This document shows, piece by piece, positions 25,451 through 34,100 of a DNA stretch of 36,682 bases. The notes under the pieces are model-generated. The model saw only the letters and a list, made by a program, of their open reading frames with translations. It was not told the DNA's origin and made no database searches. How positions within the stretch are numbered: the stretch's first letter is position 1; every line of letters begins with the position of its first letter. The stretch lies in contig PACL01000079.1 of the NCBI GenBank assembly GCA_002700095.1, positions 1 through 36,682 on the forward strand, given 5' to 3'. The stretch comes from Fulvimarina sp. Its GTDB lineage: Bacteria > Pseudomonadota > Alphaproteobacteria > Rhizobiales > Rhizobiaceae. The position numbers and the translations under genes are program-made.

Positions 25451-25528
25451 GGTGATCTCGATGTGGTAGGGGGTGGAAAGAGGAACTGACAAGCGGTGGA
25501 ATAGAATTTGCGGCGCGGCTTGGCAAGA

Positions 25529-26548
25529 ATGATGCGACACCGGCGGCAGGCGTGGCAGGGCCGGCTCGCAGGCGCTACGGCAGCGCTGGTTGTCCTCGCC
25601 GGAGCCGGCGGGGCGATGGCCGCCGACCTCGCCGTGCCGCTCGATTGCCGGCCGGGCGTCGAATGCTTCGTCCAGCAATATCCCGATTTCGATGCGGGGC
25701 CGGAGGCCGTCGATCCGTTCTGCGGCACCAAGGCCTATGACGGCCATGACGGGACGGACATTCGGGTCCTGTCGATGGCGGACGTGGAGCGGGGCGTGCC
25801 GGTGCTCGCCATTGGCAAGGGCCGTGTGCTGCGCGGGCGCGACGGGATCGCCGACCGGCTGCTGCGGACCGAAGGCGATCGTGCCACCGTTGCCGGGACG
25901 CAATGCGGCAATGGTCTCGTCGTTGCGCTCTCCTCCGGTCTCGAAGTCCAGTATTGCCATCTGAAGCAGGGCTCGATCGCGGTGCGGCCGGGCGATACGG
26001 TCGAGCCCGGCGACGTCCTCGGCATGGTGGGGGCGTCGGGCGACGTGGGGTTTCCGCATGTCCACCTGACCCTCCGCAGGGACGGGGCGGTCGTCGATCC
26101 GGCCACCGGGCGGACGCCTTCGGAGGGTTGCCTGCTCGACCCGGCCGGGGCCGAGCCGCTTTGGGGAAAGGCGGCGCAGGACTGGCTGAAGGCCGCCGAC
26201 GATCCGATCCTCGCGATCGGCCTTGCCGGCGCGCCGCCCTCCTACGACCGGCTGGTCGAGGCGGGACCACCAGCGGATTTGAAGGCCGGCGACGGCGCGA
26301 CCGTCGGCTGGGGCTGGTTCGCCAATCTCGTTGCGGGCGACCGCGTCCACATTGTCATCACCGCACCGGACGGCAGCATCCTCTCCGACACCACCAGCGA
26401 GGCGCTGGATCGTTCGAAGGCCGCCGTCATGCAGTTTTCCGGCCGCAAGCGGCCGCCGCTGCCGGGCACCTACCGGCTCGCCGTCGAAGTGCTGCGCTCT
26501 GGCCGTGCCGTGGCGCAGCGGCAGGCCAGCGTCGACATCGACGGCTGA
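25529..26548 (+). CDS. Exported M23 family metallopeptidase-like protein
   Basis: A 339-residue exported protein with a peptidase M23 (LytM-type) domain. A signal peptide runs to about AGGAMA|AD. The zinc site is recognisable: HDGTDIR supplies His and Asp of the HxxxD motif (about residue 80) and HVHL the HxH motif (about 178). The intervening [28 protein letters not shown] is the usual M23 core strand pattern. The last 110 residues, after a tryptophan-rich break, look like a separate beta-sandwich domain. It may cleave peptidoglycan cross-links, but activity is not proven by sequence. A TTG at 25508 would add seven residues; I chose the first ATG of an ATG pair. It is divergent from leuB. 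Confidence 0.87.
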   Translation: MMRHRRQAWQGRLAGATAALVVLAGAGGAMAADLAVPLDCRPGVECFVQQYPDFDAGPEAVDPFCGTKAYDGHDGTDIRVLSMADVERGVPVLAIGKGRVLRGRDGIADRLLRTEGDRATVAGTQCGNGLVVALSSGLEVQYCHLKQGSIAVRPGDTVEPGDVLGMVGASGDVGFPHVHLTLRRDGAVVDPATGRTPSEGCLLDPAGAEPLWGKAAQDWLKAADDPILAIGLAGAPPSYDRLVEAGPPADLKAGDGATVGWGWFANLVAGDRVHIVITAPDGSILSDTTSEALDRSKAAVMQFSGRKRPPLPGTYRLAVEVLRSGRAVAQRQASVDIDG

Positions 26549-26775
26549 CGCCGGGGCGTGATCCAGCCACGGGGCCGGGCAATGCCGCGCGCCCTCCGCT
26601 CCGAAGCGTTGCGGTGTTACCGGAAGCCACCTGATCCGTGGCCTCCTCCAAAACTCCCCGAAATGACCACAATCGGTAAAGCTTCGCTTAACCGTGTCGG
26701 CGCGATAACCGGGCAGACCCAGACCGAGATCGCCCAACTGTCCTGTCGCGTGAGCATCCTCGATGCGCCGCGGCA

Positions 26776-27711
26776 ATGGCGGGAGTTTTACCGTTGCCCT
26801 TCTTCATCCCCTCGCGCATTGCCGACAACCTGACCGTCACGCTGGTCCTGATCGTCGGGCTCCTGGCCTGCCGGATGATCGCCGAAGCGATCGTCGCACG
26901 GCGCTCCGACCCGGTCGCGCTGCGCCGCCACAAGTTCAAGATCCGGGCGTTGTGCAACGTCGTCCTGGCGATCGGCCTCCTGGTCATCTGGCTGTCCGAG
27001 ATCCAGGACATGATGCTGTCGCTGACGGCCGTCCTGGTCGCCGTGGTCGTCGCGACCAAGGAGCTGATCATGTGCGCGGCGGGCTCGCTGCTGCGCTTCG
27101 GCGGGCATCTCTTCAAGGTCGGCGACCGGATCGAGCTGTCCGGCATCCATGGCGAGGTGATCGACCACGGCCTGTTCTCCACCACCATCGTGGAACTGCC
27201 TTCTCACAGCCTTGGCGCGGCGGCCACCGGGCGCACCGTCATGCTGCCGAACTCGGTGCTCCTGACCGGGATCGTGCGGGTCGAGGCGCAGCCACGCCAT
27301 TACGCGCCGCACCGCTTCACCCTGACGCTCGAGCAGGCCCAGTCGCCGAGCCGGGTCATCGCGGCGATCGAGACGGCCGCCGACGCGGCGCTGACGCCCG
27401 ACCGGGAACTCGCCGCCCGCTTCCACCAGTTCGCCGCCCGCAAGGCCGGGTTCGATACGGCCGGGCCGCAGACGGAAGTCAGCGTCGCCACCAGCGACCT
27501 CGGCAAGCTGCAGTTCCACGTGATGGTCTACTGCCTCGCCAAGGACGCCCGCGCCTGCGAACAGGCAATCTTGCTCGCAGTCCTCGAAGAACTGGGGATC
27601 GGCGCGGAAAAGACGCCGCAGCGTCCCGCCGAGGCGATGCTGTCCGAACTCGCCCGGCAGATCCGGGAAGGCCAGGTCGGGCGCTCCGACAAGGCGAAGG
27701 CCGCCGCCTGA
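26776..27711 (+). CDS. MscS family mechanosensitive channel
   Basis: A 311-residue small-conductance mechanosensitive channel-like membrane protein. Three hydrophobic helices (about 15-35, 55-75, 75-110) precede the beta-domain; the pore-lining helix reads [18 protein letters not shown], and the hallmark FKVGDRIEL with the following [18 protein letters not shown] marks the MscS middle domain. The C-terminal vestibule part covers residues 170-290. Channels of this family release solutes on hypo-osmotic shock. The ATG at 26776 has no clear ribosome-binding site, while a TTG six codons later has GGGAG eight bases before it and might be the real start. The 227 bases upstream carry no gene. Confidence 0.9.
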   Translation: MAGVLPLPFFIPSRIADNLTVTLVLIVGLLACRMIAEAIVARRSDPVALRRHKFKIRALCNVVLAIGLLVIWLSEIQDMMLSLTAVLVAVVVATKELIMCAAGSLLRFGGHLFKVGDRIELSGIHGEVIDHGLFSTTIVELPSHSLGAAATGRTVMLPNSVLLTGIVRVEAQPRHYAPHRFTLTLEQAQSPSRVIAAIETAADAALTPDRELAARFHQFAARKAGFDTAGPQTEVSVATSDLGKLQFHVMVYCLAKDARACEQAILLAVLEELGIGAEKTPQRPAEAMLSELARQIREGQVGRSDKAKAAA

Positions 27712-27752
27712 CGGTGCCTTGGCCGAGAGACGTCGATCGGCACTCGTCCAAG

Positions 27753-27793
27753 AGCCGCTCGATCGGCCTCCTCGGCCACAGGCAGCGGCTTTT
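27753..27793 (+). terminator. Probable terminator after the MscS-type channel
   Basis: AGCCGCT (27753-27759) pairs with AGCGGCT (27784-27790), with an inner GGCC/GGCC hairpin, and is followed by TTTT. It lies between convergent genes and reaches the last codon of marR. Confidence 0.5.
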
Positions 27794-28269
27794 CAGCGGC
27801 TCTCCGGCTTGTCGCCGGGTCCGCTGCCGGTCCCTCGCGCGGCGATGATGCGCGTCATCATGTCGATGAACGCGTCGCGCTCCGCCGTTGAAAGTGGCCC
27901 GAGAGCCGCCTCATTGACAGTGTTGGCAGCCGTCACCGCCGGCTCGCGCAGGCCGCGCGCGCGGGGCGTCAGCCAGATCCTCTGAACGCGCCCGTCGGCG
28001 GCATCGGCCTTTCGCACGATCAGCCCGTCGCGTTCCATGCGCGTCAGGGTGTTCGCCATCGTCGCCTGCTCGATGTCGAGTGCCGCCACGAGTTCGCGCT
28101 GGGTCAGCCCCTCCGTCTCCCACAGGATCAGAAGGGCCGGAAAAGTGCCGGTGGACAGGCCGAGCGGGACGATCCGGGCCTGCAACTCGCGGGCAAAAAG
28201 CCGAGCCATGTGGTTCACCAGATAGCCGGCAGAGCGATTCTTGTCGAACGACATGCGTGCATCGAACAT
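27793..28269 (-). CDS. MarR family transcriptional regulator
   Basis: A 158-residue MarR-type winged-helix repressor. The dimerisation helices are at both ends; the recognition region is LTQRELVAALDIEQATMANTLTRMERDGLI (about residues 55-85) and the wing RKADAADGRVQRIWLTPRA. Such proteins usually bind palindromes and are released by small phenolic or lipophilic ligands or oxidants; the ligand is unknown, and there is no cysteine in the dimer region to suggest thiol sensing. The start codon at 28269 lies inside the larger palindrome, so autoregulation is very likely; an ATG five codons on (28254) is an alternative start. Neither has a clear ribosome-binding site. The gene is divergent from a small membrane protein that is probably its target. 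Confidence 0.93.
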   Translation of the reverse strand: MFDARMSFDKNRSAGYLVNHMARLFARELQARIVPLGLSTGTFPALLILWETEGLTQRELVAALDIEQATMANTLTRMERDGLIVRKADAADGRVQRIWLTPRARGLREPAVTAANTVNEAALGPLSTAERDAFIDMMTRIIAARGTGSGPGDKPESR

Positions 28270-28290
28270 TGCATAGCACGCTATGCAATG
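28267..28290. promoter_or_regulatory. 24-bp palindrome, probable MarR operator 1
   Basis: CATTGCATAG and its exact complement CTATGCAATG flank a four-base spacer. The length and form match MarR-type operators. It covers the start codon of the regulator and the -35 and spacer of the divergent promoter. Confidence 0.8.
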
Positions 28291-28297
28291 ATATATA
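28269..28297 (+). promoter_or_regulatory. Promoter of the small membrane protein gene
   Basis: TTGCAT (28269-28274) and TATATA (28292-28297) are separated by exactly 17 bases, a good sigma-70-type arrangement. Both elements overlap the MarR palindromes, so repression by blocking polymerase is expected. Confidence 0.65.
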
Positions 28298-28321
28298 GCT
28301 TGCTATATTAAACGGAGACAA
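28292..28321 (-). promoter_or_regulatory. Putative marR promoter sharing the -10 box
   Basis: On the minus strand TTGTCT (28316-28321) and TATATA (28292-28297) have an 18-base spacer. TATATA is self-complementary, so it can be the -10 element for both directions. The leader to the regulator start would be only about 15 bases. Confidence 0.5.
28293..28308. promoter_or_regulatory. 16-bp palindrome, probable MarR operator 2
   Basis: ATATAGC and GCTATAT flank two bases. It shares the core CTAT/ATAG steps with the larger palindrome next to it and overlaps the common -10 box. A second, weaker site for the same regulator is the natural reading. Confidence 0.55.
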
Positions 28322-28326
28322 GTTCG

Positions 28327-28785
28327 ATGCCCAAGCTCGTTCATGCCATCGCCGGCGCCATCGCTCTCGCGACGATCTCGCTGTTCTGGCTCAGTACCGT
28401 TGCGGTCGAGCTATCAGGCTGGCAGGCCGGAATCATGGGCGTGAAGACGACGATCCCCTACGGGTTCATCGTCCTGATACCGGCCCTGATCGCCACCGGC
28501 GGCTCCGGTGGTTTCCTGGCCAGGGGCCGGGCCGGTCGCCTCGTCGACACCAAGCGAATACGCATGAAGATCGTGGCCGCCAACGGTCTTCTGCTTCTCG
28601 TTCCGGCGGCCCTGTTTCTCTCGGTCAAGGCGAGCCGAGGCGATTTCGACAGCGTCTTCGCGCTCGTCCAGATCGTCGAGCTGGCGGCGGGAGCTGCGAA
28701 CATTCTGCTTTTATCGCGCAACATGCGTGACGGACTGCGTCTTTCCGGAAGAGGTCGGAGCGGCGCGCGGCGTCGTCTCGCCTGA
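28327..28785 (+). CDS. Small membrane protein, probable MarR target
   Basis: A 152-residue protein of unknown function with four hydrophobic helices (about residues 5-27, 43-63, 80-100 and 112-130) and a basic C-terminus (RLSGRGRSGARRRLA). I recognise no motif that names a substrate or cofactor. GGAG lies nine bases before the ATG. Its promoter is covered by two palindromes attributed to the divergent MarR regulator, which suggests expression on exposure to some compound or stress. It ends 34 bases from the convergent thioesterase gene. Confidence 0.8.
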   Translation: MPKLVHAIAGAIALATISLFWLSTVAVELSGWQAGIMGVKTTIPYGFIVLIPALIATGGSGGFLARGRAGRLVDTKRIRMKIVAANGLLLLVPAALFLSVKASRGDFDSVFALVQIVELAAGAANILLLSRNMRDGLRLSGRGRSGARRRLA

Positions 28786-28819
28786 GGGGCGACCTGGTAT
28801 CGGAGGAACCGCCCGCCCG

Positions 28820-29308
28820 TCAGCCAAGCGACCGGATTGCCCGGCAAAGCTCCGCCGGACGGGGGAGGACCGCGTGAGCGTCGAAAGCGGCCTTGATGCT
28901 GACGAAAGTCTCGGCTGGGAAGGGCGCCACCTTCGGCGTTTCACCGCGCTGATCGACCGACAGGCTGAGATTTTCCAGCGTCGCGGCGAGCCAGCCGTCG
29001 AGATGGTGCATCTCCTGGAAGAGATGCAGCCGCTTCTCGTCGATGCCGACGATCTGCGAGGAGACGGTCACCCGCGAGCCCGGCGGCACCTCCCTCAGAT
29101 ACCGCACATGCGCCTCGGCCGTGTAGGTGGTGAAGCCGGTCCGCTCGCGGTAGCGCTCGCCAAGCCCCATCGCGTCGAACAGATCGTCGATGCCGCGGTC
29201 GAAGAGAACGTGGTAGTAGGCGAGGTTCAGATGGCCGTTATAGTCGATCCAGGCCGGCTCGACGGCGAGTTCGCGGGAGCGGTACGGCGCTGGGATGGTC
29301 TCGGGCAT
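28820..29308 (-). CDS. Hotdog-fold thioesterase family protein
   Basis: A 162-residue single-hotdog acyl-CoA thioesterase-like protein. The characteristic segment WIDYNGHLNLAYYHVLFDRG (about residues 20-39) contains the active-site Asp/Asn-Gly-His region, and AEAHVRYLREVPPGSRVTVSS the central strand. The pattern resembles the thioesterases associated with carnitine degradation (betainyl-CoA thioesterase), but no carnitine dehydrogenase adjoins, so the acyl group is open. AAGGAG precedes the ATG by ten bases. It is divergent from an FAD-linked oxidase. Confidence 0.83.
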   Translation of the reverse strand: MPETIPAPYRSRELAVEPAWIDYNGHLNLAYYHVLFDRGIDDLFDAMGLGERYRERTGFTTYTAEAHVRYLREVPPGSRVTVSSQIVGIDEKRLHLFQEMHHLDGWLAATLENLSLSVDQRGETPKVAPFPAETFVSIKAAFDAHAVLPRPAELCRAIRSLG

Positions 29309-29640
29309 GCCGGGCGGTCTCCTTCTTTGCGGATCCCTGCCGTTGTTCGGGCGGTGACGGCGAATGTCAAATCCGCCAGCGCCCGTGTCGCGCCCGCCGC
29401 CTCGCCCCCGCCGCCTGGCCGGGCATCATGAGCCGTTTCATGCGACTGGACTTCTCGCCGGCGGGCGCATGTGGCAGACCGGACGCGGGCGGGGCCGAGG
29501 AGGGTTTTGCCCATTCGCGGCCAAGGCATTGATCGCAATGGCCGAGATGGGTCAGTCTGGCGGGGGAGGGATGCCCGATTCTCCTGCCGACGCCGGCGCC
29601 GCTGCCGGGATTGCGACGACGAGGGCAGAGGAGAGGTTGC
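29309..29640. other. Divergent gene-free region
   Basis: About 330 bases between the thioesterase and the FAD-linked oxidase. Open frames here have no ribosome-binding sites or credible products. Promoters for both genes must lie here, but I see no clear boxes or operator palindromes. Confidence 0.55.
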
Positions 29641-31053
29641 ATGGCGCTCAAGGACATTCTGGCCGAGACACCGGCGCGCCGGAGCGGCATCGCGGCCGCC
29701 GTGGCGAGCCTGAAGGACAGCTTCGGCGACCGCGTGGCGACCGGCGAGGACGTGCGCCGCGCCCACGCCCACACCATGACCTACATTCCGAACCAGGCGC
29801 CTGACGCCGTGGTGTTCGCGCGGTCGGAGGACGAGGTCCAGCGCGTCGTGGCGATCTGCGCCGAGAACGAGGCGCCGATCATTCCCTTCGGCGTCGGCTC
29901 GTCGCTGGAAGGCCACGTCAATGCGCCTGAAGGCGGCATCTCGCTCGATCTGTCGCAGATGGACAAGGTGCTCGCCGTCAATGCCGAGGACCTCGACTGC
30001 ATCGTCGAGCCGGGCGTCACCCGCGAGGCGCTCAACGCCCATCTCCGCGACACCGGCCTGTTCTTTCCCATCGATCCCGGCGCCAATGCCAGCCTCGGCG
30101 GGATGGCGGCCACAAGGGCCTCCGGCACCAATGCGGTGCGCTACGGCACCATGCGCGACAATGTCATCTCGCTGACCGCGGTCATGGCCGACGGCAGGAT
30201 CATCCGCACGGCGCGCCGGGCGAGGAAGACCTCCGCCGGCTACGACCTGACGCGGCTGCTCGTCGGCTCGGAGGGAACGCTCGGCATCATCACCCGGCTG
30301 AACCTCAAGCTCTACGGCATCCCGGAGGCGATCCTGTCCGGCGTCTGCCCGTTTCCGACCGTGCGGGATGCGGTGAACACGGTGATCCAGACCGTCCAGA
30401 CCGGCATTCCGGTGGCGCGGATCGAGCTTCTCGACGCCCAGTCGATGGTCGCGGCGAACGCCTATGCCAAGCTCGACATGAAACCCCAGCCCTCGCTCTT
30501 CGTCGAGTTCCACGGCTCGCCGGCATCCGTCGCCGAACAGGCCGAGACCTTCGGCATGCTGGCTGCGGACAATGGCGGCGGCGCGCTGGAGGCCTCCGCG
30601 CGACCCGAGGAGCGCAGTCGTCTGTGGAAGGCGCGGCACGACATGTACTGGGCCTCTGTGGCGCTGCGGCCGGGCTGCCGGGCGATCGCGACGGATGTCT
30701 GCGTTCCGGTCTCCCGGCTCGCCGACTGCATCGGCGAAACCCAGGAGGATCTCGACGCCAACAGCCTGATCGGCCCGATCATCGGCCATGTCGGCGACGG
30801 CAACTTCCACGTCACCCTGCTCCTCGACATGGAGGACCGCCGCGAGATCGACGCCGCCGAGGGCTTCATGGCGCGGCTCGCCCGGCGGGCGGTCGACATG
30901 GACGGGACCTGTACCGGCGAGCACGGCGTCGGCCAGGGCAAGCGCGGCTATCTGGAGGCCGAACTCGGTGCCAGCGTCGACGTGATGCGGGCCATCAAGG
31001 CGGCGCTCGACCCCAAGCGGATCATGAACCCCGGCAAGATCTTCATGCCGTGA
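29641..31053 (+). CDS. FAD-linked oxidase, D-lactate dehydrogenase (cytochrome)-like
   Basis: A 470-residue flavoenzyme of the FAD_binding_4 / C-terminal FAD-oxidase family, which includes D-lactate dehydrogenase (cytochrome), glycolate oxidase GlcD and D-2-hydroxyglutarate dehydrogenase. The FAD-binding segment IIPFGVGSSLEGHVNAPEGG (about residues 80-99) and DPGANASLGGMAATRASG are seen; the C-terminal domain has the conserved GHVGDGNFHVTLL metal/substrate site and GTCTGEHGVGQGKRGYL. These patterns favour D-lactate dehydrogenase of the Dld type, which feeds electrons to cytochrome c or quinone. GAGGAGAGG precedes the ATG at 29641. No glcE/glcF partner is adjacent, arguing against glycolate oxidase. 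Confidence 0.9.
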   Translation: MALKDILAETPARRSGIAAAVASLKDSFGDRVATGEDVRRAHAHTMTYIPNQAPDAVVFARSEDEVQRVVAICAENEAPIIPFGVGSSLEGHVNAPEGGISLDLSQMDKVLAVNAEDLDCIVEPGVTREALNAHLRDTGLFFPIDPGANASLGGMAATRASGTNAVRYGTMRDNVISLTAVMADGRIIRTARRARKTSAGYDLTRLLVGSEGTLGIITRLNLKLYGIPEAILSGVCPFPTVRDAVNTVIQTVQTGIPVARIELLDAQSMVAANAYAKLDMKPQPSLFVEFHGSPASVAEQAETFGMLAADNGGGALEASARPEERSRLWKARHDMYWASVALRPGCRAIATDVCVPVSRLADCIGETQEDLDANSLIGPIIGHVGDGNFHVTLLLDMEDRREIDAAEGFMARLARRAVDMDGTCTGEHGVGQGKRGYLEAELGASVDVMRAIKAALDPKRIMNPGKIFMP

Positions 31054-31184
31054 CGCAACATTTGGCCCTCGACATTCCGGGTCTGTTCTGGCCTATCCTG
31101 AACAGGCCCCGCGGCAGCTGAGGTCGATCGACGAGCAGCTTCGCCGACGATGCGGCGGCGCGGCGGCGACTTCAGGCGTCCGAG

Positions 31185-34100
31185 ATGACGGGCCGGCCGG
31201 CGGACGTTCGGCAGGGAACGCCGGAGGCCATCGGCGATCGCACGGCGTATCTACGGCCGGGAACGGCTGCGAGACGAAAGGGAGACGACAAGCTGGTCAG
31301 GGCATTCGTCCTTTTTGGTGGACTGCTCGTGCTGGCGCTCCTTGCGGCGCTGGTCGCGCCTTACTTCATCGACTGGACGGCCTATCGTGCCGACTTCCAG
31401 CGCGAGGCTTCGCAGATCCTCGGCCGCAAGGTGATCGTCAAGGGCGAGGCATCCGCGCGGCTCTTGCCGTTTCCCTCGGTGACCTTCAACGAGGTCGAGG
31501 TCGTGGACGAGGACGGCAGCTCGCTGATGACCATCGGCCGCTTCCGGATGGACGCCGAACTCGCCCCCTATCTCTCCGGGGACATCTACATCTATTCGAT
31601 GACCATCGACCGGCCGATCGTGCGCCTGCCGCTGCGCGCCGACGACACCGTCCGCTGGGTGGCCGACGATCCGCAGATCCCGACGGGGGCGCGGGTCGTG
31701 CTCCAGAACGTCGCGATCAACGACGGCACGGTGATCATCGAAGACGAGGCGCGAGGCCGCACCAAGACGCTGCTCGACCTCGACGCGACCCTCTCCGCCG
31801 GATCGCTGGCCGGCCCGTTCGACGGCAGGGGGCTCGTTCACCGTCGACGGCGAAGCGGTGATGTTCGATGTGGCGGCCGGCATTCCCGAGGACGACGGCT
31901 CGATGCCGCTGCGGGTGACCGCCAGCAACCGGACCCTCGACGGCGAGATCGTCCTCGACGGCCGGGCGACGGCGACGGGCGACGTGCCGCAGTTTTCCGG
32001 CAGCGTCGCCCTGGTGCGGCCGGCTCCCGAGCCTGTCGATGCCACCGCGGCGGCGGCAAGCCCGTTTGAGGCGCTGGACGGCGGTGCCGACGAGGCGGGT
32101 GATCTGAGCCGGCAAGCCGCCGTCCCGCCGATCCGTGCGACGGGCAACATCGTCCTGTCGTCCGAAAAGGCCGAGGTCAGCGATCTGCGGGTCGCGGCAG
32201 GCGGCGGCGCGCAGCCCTATATCCTCACCGGCAGCGGCGAACTCGCCTATGGCGATGCGACGCGGTTCTCGCTGACGCTCGAGGGCGAACAGGTCAATGT
32301 CGATGCGCTTGCCGGCGGCCCCTCCACTGCGGCGGATCCGGCCTCGCCCGCTGCCGAAACGCACGCATCGGGTGGAACGGAGGCGTCGCAACAAAGCTTG
32401 TCGCGCCGGCTCGAGGCGATGCGCGGTATCCTCGCCGAGGTGCCGCGACCGACGATGGACGGCACCGTGCAGATCTCGCTGCCGGTGGTCACCGCCGGCG
32501 ACACGACGATCCGCGACGTCGCCTTCACGGCCGAGCCGCGCGCCGCCGGCTGGAAGCTCGACAGCTTCGTCGCCGAGGTTCCCGGCCGCACCCGCATCGA
32601 GGCCTCCGGCGATCTCGGCGTCGACGAGGGGTTCAGCTTCGAGGGCGACCTGCTCGTCGCCTCGCAGCAGCCCTCGGGCTTTTCCGACTGGCTGACCGGC
32701 AATGTCGATCCGGCCGTCAGGACCCTGTCGCGCGCCGGTTTTGCGGCGCGGACCACGCTGACCGGTGACCGCCAGGTCTTCGACGCGCTGGAGATCGATG
32801 TCGGCGGCGACATCATCACCGGCGAGATGGCGCGGGTCGAGACCTCCGGCACGACCACGATGACCGCGAAGCTGAAGGGCGGCAAGGTCGATCTCGACGC
32901 GGTGCTGGCGCTGTCACGCCTGTTCACCGGCCGCGACCGCTCCATCGCCGATGCCGATCGCTTTGACCTGGCGCTGCAGGCCGGCCCGGTGAGCTACGCG
33001 GGCGCCACGGCCGACATGGTGGATGCCGATCTCGGCTTCGACGGTGATTCCCTCACCGTCGACCATCTGACGATTGCCGGGCTGGCCGGCGCCCGCCTGA
33101 CCTCCTCTGGCAGCCTGACGGACCTGTCTGGCGGCGATGCCAAGGGCAAGCTTGACGTCGAGCTCGATACGAAAGAGCCCCAGCGCTTTTTCGCCTTCCT
33201 GCAGCGGGCCTTTCCCGGCATTCCACTGATCGAGGTCCTGGCGCCGCGCGCCGAGCGGCTGGCGCCGCTGCTTCTGTCCGGCGAGGTCGAGGCGGTCGAC
33301 GGCGCGCCGGGTAAGAAACCGACGCTGCTCGTGCGCCTCGACGGAACGGCCGACGGCACCAAGATCGACCTCAATTCGGCCGTCGAGAACGGTATCTATG
33401 CGGCTGCGGAAAGTGGCCGGTTCGGTCTCGATCTCCGGCTGGAGAACGACCAGCCGACGGTGCTTCTCGGCCAGCTCGGCATTGCGTCCGTCGATCTTGC
33501 GCCTCCGTCGCCGCTGGAGGTCGAACTGTCGCTCTCGGCGGCCGAGACCGGGCCCGCCGTCGCCAGCGCGACGATGCGCGCGCCGGGCAGCGAGGTCAGC
33601 ATCGACGGCAGCGTCGAGGTGGCGCCGGGCGGCGTGACCGGTGCGGATTTCGCCGTCTATGTGAACAGCGAAGACGTCGGGCCCTGGCTGCGGAGCCTCG
33701 CCATCGACCTCGGCCAGTCCTTCGACGAGGTGCCGGTCGACGTCAATGGAGGCGTCGTCTTCCGCGACGGGGCGTGGCGGATTTCGGGTCTCAACGGCAC
33801 GATCGCCGGGACCGACGTCGTCGCCGATCTCGCGCGGCCTCTGGGCGAGCCGTTTACCGGCAAGGTGACCCTGTCGCGGCTGTCGCTGCCGTGGCTCGCC
33901 GATCTCGTCTACGGTCGGCCGCTGCTGGGGCCCGCGAGCGAGCCGGACTGGTCGCGCCAGGCCTTCACTGCGAGCCTTCTGCCGCCGGTCGCCGCGACGG
34001 TCGATGTCGAGGCCGGCGAGATGACGCTGGCCGGCGGCCTTGCCGTGTCGGGCGTCGCCGCCAGTCTGGACCTGTCCCCCACCTCGGCCGCGTTGCAGAA

